Of a DNA stretch of 6,484 nt, positions 4,983 through 6,484 are shown piece after piece. The DNA comes from Candidatus Jordarchaeum madagascarense (GTDB lineage: Archaea; Asgardarchaeota; Jordiarchaeia; Jordiarchaeales; Jordiarchaeaceae): NCBI GenBank assembly GCA_019056875.1, contig DXJA01000447.1:1-6484 (forward strand), in the 5' to 3' direction. The notes beneath the pieces were generated by a model. The model was given only the letters and a program-made list of their open reading frames with translations. It was not told the origin of the DNA and did no database searches. The position numbers were made by a program, and so were the translations under genes. The number at the start of each line of letters is the position of its first letter. Within the stretch, counting starts at the first letter, position 1.

Positions 4983-5804
4983 GTGGGAGAAGCCGAGTTC
5001 TATAAAAGAGATTTGAAAAGGATGGAAGCCCAGAAAGATGTTAAAGGCTTAATAAATACTCTGAATTATGCGAATAATTGGGAAGTTCGTGCCGAAGCAG
5101 CAGATATTCTTGGAAGGATAGGGGGTGAGAGGGCTATAGAAGCTCTAAGCCGAGCTCAAAATGATGAGGAAGATGTGCTGGTCAGAATAAGGGCAAGGGA
5201 GGCTCTGGAAAAGATACAAAGTAAAAAAAAAGTAAATAAATCCATTCAAACCCTGAATGATGATTGGCGTGTCTTATTGAAATCATCAGCTACCCTAAAA
5301 AATGTAATAGACAAAATACCAGTGCAATCACTGATACAAGCACTAGATGATCATGATGAGTATGTCCGAGAGGTGGCAGCGCGGGCTCTCGGCGAGATAA
5401 GAGACAAGAGGGCGGTAGAACCAGTTATAGGGGCACTCGATGATGAAGCCTGGGAAATACGATGGACCGCAGCGGAAGCCTTGAGAGAAATAGGAGATGA
5501 AAGGGCAGTGGAACCCCTAATCCGAGCACTGGATGATGAAGCCTGGGAAATACGGTTGACTGCAGCAGAAGCCCTAAGAGAAATAGGAGACATAAGGGCA
5601 GTAATACCGCTCACACGGGCACCATATGATAAGAGATGGGAAATACGAAAAGTGGCAGTAGAAGCTCTAGGAGAAATAGGAGACATAAGGGCAGAAGAAC
5701 CCCTCAAACAAGCTCTAAAAGAGTACACTTACGGGCCTAGTAAAATTCACGAAGCGGTAAGAGAGGCTTTATCACGTATTAGAGAGAGAAAACGAGCAGG
5801 ATAA
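4983..5804 (+). CDS. HEAT-repeat (PBS lyase HEAT-like) protein
   Basis: This 273-residue alpha-solenoid protein is built of about eight HEAT-like units near 31 residues each: 18-47, 48-80, a degenerate 81-111, 112-141, 142-172, 173-203, 204-234 and a variant last unit 235-267. The motif is RAVEPLIRALDDEAWEIR followed by AAEALREIGD, typical of E-Z/PBS-lyase HEAT repeats. There is no signal peptide, membrane segment or catalytic domain, so it is probably a cytoplasmic scaffold or protein-binding module; its partner is unknown. Units 142-172 and 173-203 match at 27 of 31 residues and about 80 percent of bases, a sign of recent internal duplication. GTG 4983 is chosen over ATG 4953 because GGAGGTG lies 5 bases upstream of it. 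The phycobilisome role that gave the family its name is not implied in an archaeon. Confidence 0.88.
   Translation: MGEAEFYKRDLKRMEAQKDVKGLINTLNYANNWEVRAEAADILGRIGGERAIEALSRAQNDEEDVLVRIRAREALEKIQSKKKVNKSIQTLNDDWRVLLKSSATLKNVIDKIPVQSLIQALDDHDEYVREVAARALGEIRDKRAVEPVIGALDDEAWEIRWTAAEALREIGDERAVEPLIRALDDEAWEIRLTAAEALREIGDIRAVIPLTRAPYDKRWEIRKVAVEALGEIGDIRAEEPLKQALKEYTYGPSKIHEAVREALSRIRERKRAG
5406..5684 (+). repeat. Three tandem 93-base HEAT-coding units
   Basis: The units are 5406-5498, 5499-5591 and 5592-5684. The first two differ at 19 of 93 bases by hand count and share an identical 23-base block (5439-5461 and 5532-5554). The third is more diverged. The period of 93 bases equals 31 codons, so copy-number change keeps the frame. 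Confidence 0.8.
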
Positions 5805-5868
5805 GAGCCAGTCATAATACAAAATATAATCTTTCCAATTTAATATAATTCATTAAGAGTTTCTAGTA

Positions 5869-5925
5869 TTTTTTAGTAATTTTTTGTTTCCGATTGCCTC
5901 TTTCTTTTCTCTCTTTTCATTTTTA
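5869..5925 (+). terminator. Pyrimidine-rich terminator tract after the HEAT gene
   Basis: T6 and T6 runs, followed by a C/T-rich stretch ending in T5, lie 65-120 bases after the TAA. This fits an archaeal T-rich terminator region. The rest of the 5805-5983 gap holds nothing else that I can see. Confidence 0.45.
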
Positions 5926-5983
5926 CCAAGAAATGTGGAATTATTAGAAATGTAGGATCCTCAAATTCGGGTAATGGCTCACA

Positions 5984-6439
5984 CTATTCAAACTCATATT
6001 TTACGTCTCTCAATAGATACACAAGTATTAGTATTCCTATTATTATTCCGATTATAAATAGAGTAAAAATGTTAAGTATTCCAATTATTATCGCCAGGTA
6101 ATATCCCCACTTCTTCATGCGGAGCAAGCCCGCACTACCGATGAGGTGTAGTCCCGAACCGAATAAAATAACTACAACCACTAGATGTAGATAGATAACA
6201 GAAGATAGATCATTGATTGCGTTAATCACAGCAAAGTAAATGAAGTAGATTCCGCTTTCTGATGAGAAAGAGGGAACATAAGGCAGGCTCATGCCGAAGA
6301 TTAAATCTGAGTATGTTGAATTGATGTAATTCGTAATGTAATAGGTCTCACCCAGAATTCCCACTATGATCCCCAACCCAGCAATAATCATAAAGTATAT
6401 GGCTATTGCAGTCACACCACTAGGTCTGTAGACTTTCAT
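5984..6439 (-). CDS. Small multi-pass membrane protein, unknown function
   Basis: The gene encodes 151 residues with several hydrophobic segments: about 9-30, a weaker one near 63-76, 80-104, and a long run at 112-142 that may be one helix or a tight hairpin. This gives roughly four or five membrane passes. A short basic N-terminus (MKVYRPSG), the RMKKWGYY loop at 107-114 and a charged tail, RDVKYEFE, flank the helices. The RPSGVTAIA start and the GLLRMKKWGYYLA motif are reminiscent of small uncharacterised archaeal membrane proteins; I cannot name a family with certainty. The ATG at 6439 has only purine-rich GGGAAAGGGA upstream, not a clean Shine-Dalgarno site. A weak TATA-like TTTAATGTAA (6466-6457, minus) would make the mRNA nearly leaderless. 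It converges on the HEAT-repeat gene. Confidence 0.75.
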   Translation of the reverse strand: MKVYRPSGVTAIAIYFMIIAGLGIIVGILGETYYITNYINSTYSDLIFGMSLPYVPSFSSESGIYFIYFAVINAINDLSSVIYLHLVVVVILFGSGLHLIGSAGLLRMKKWGYYLAIIIGILNIFTLFIIGIIIGILILVYLLRDVKYEFE

Positions 6440-6484
6440 TTGGATTCCCTTTCCCTTTACATTAAACCGTTAGAAATTTTTTAC

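Noticed and set aside
5351..5728. Minus-strand open frame of 125 codons with internal repeats
   Set aside because: Its repeats simply mirror the HEAT units on the + strand, and the Ser/Arg-rich product is typical of an antisense shadow.
1..6484. tRNA, rRNA, CRISPR array, insertion sequence or defence island
   Set aside because: I saw no direct-repeat array with spacers, no terminal inverted repeats with a transposase, and no cloverleaf sequence. The DNA repeats that I found are the HEAT units, the nitroreductase duplication and one short inverted repeat.

Overview
The window looks like a piece of an archaeal chromosome. Several genes have TATA-like boxes about 25 to 50 bases ahead of their starts and Shine-Dalgarno motifs matching GGAGGTGAT. 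Starts are a mix of ATG, GTG and TTG, and one mRNA appears leaderless. Intergenic DNA is AT-rich, gene ends carry T-rich tracts, and Arg and Ile codons are mostly AGA/AGG and ATA. A tiny C2H2 zinc-finger protein and a KH-less beta-CASP nuclease also fit an archaeon. I cannot name the lineage from the sequence alone.

Layout from left to right. Bases 1-93 hold the C-terminal end of an unrecognised + strand gene. A TATA box and leader precede a TTG-started beta-CASP metallo-beta-lactamase ribonuclease (253-1626, +). The next gap hides a 29-residue C2H2 zinc-finger protein on the minus strand (1742-1831). A leaderless YhbS-like GNAT acetyltransferase follows (2078-2590, +). Bases 2651-2918 hold a remnant that reads as a protein only across several frames and in-frame stops. 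Two tandem nitroreductase paralogues come next (3001-3507 and 3663-4175, +), each with its own promoter and an identical ribosome-binding leader. Convergent to them is a stand-alone hot-dog protein of the MaoC/FAS1-like dehydratase N-terminal type (4269-4709, -). A HEAT-repeat protein (4983-5804, +) and a small multi-pass membrane protein (5984-6439, -) close the window.

There is no obvious operon. Nearly every gene has its own promoter-like element and many neighbours point in different directions. The only clear functional grouping is the nitroreductase pair, a tandem duplication of about 60 percent protein identity with a stretch of much higher DNA identity in its second half. I see no rRNA, tRNA, CRISPR array, insertion sequence or recognisable defence system. 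The least expected items are the zinc-finger microprotein, the broken gene at 2651-2918, the patchwork identity of the nitroreductases, and the MaoC-like protein that lacks the usual catalytic His.
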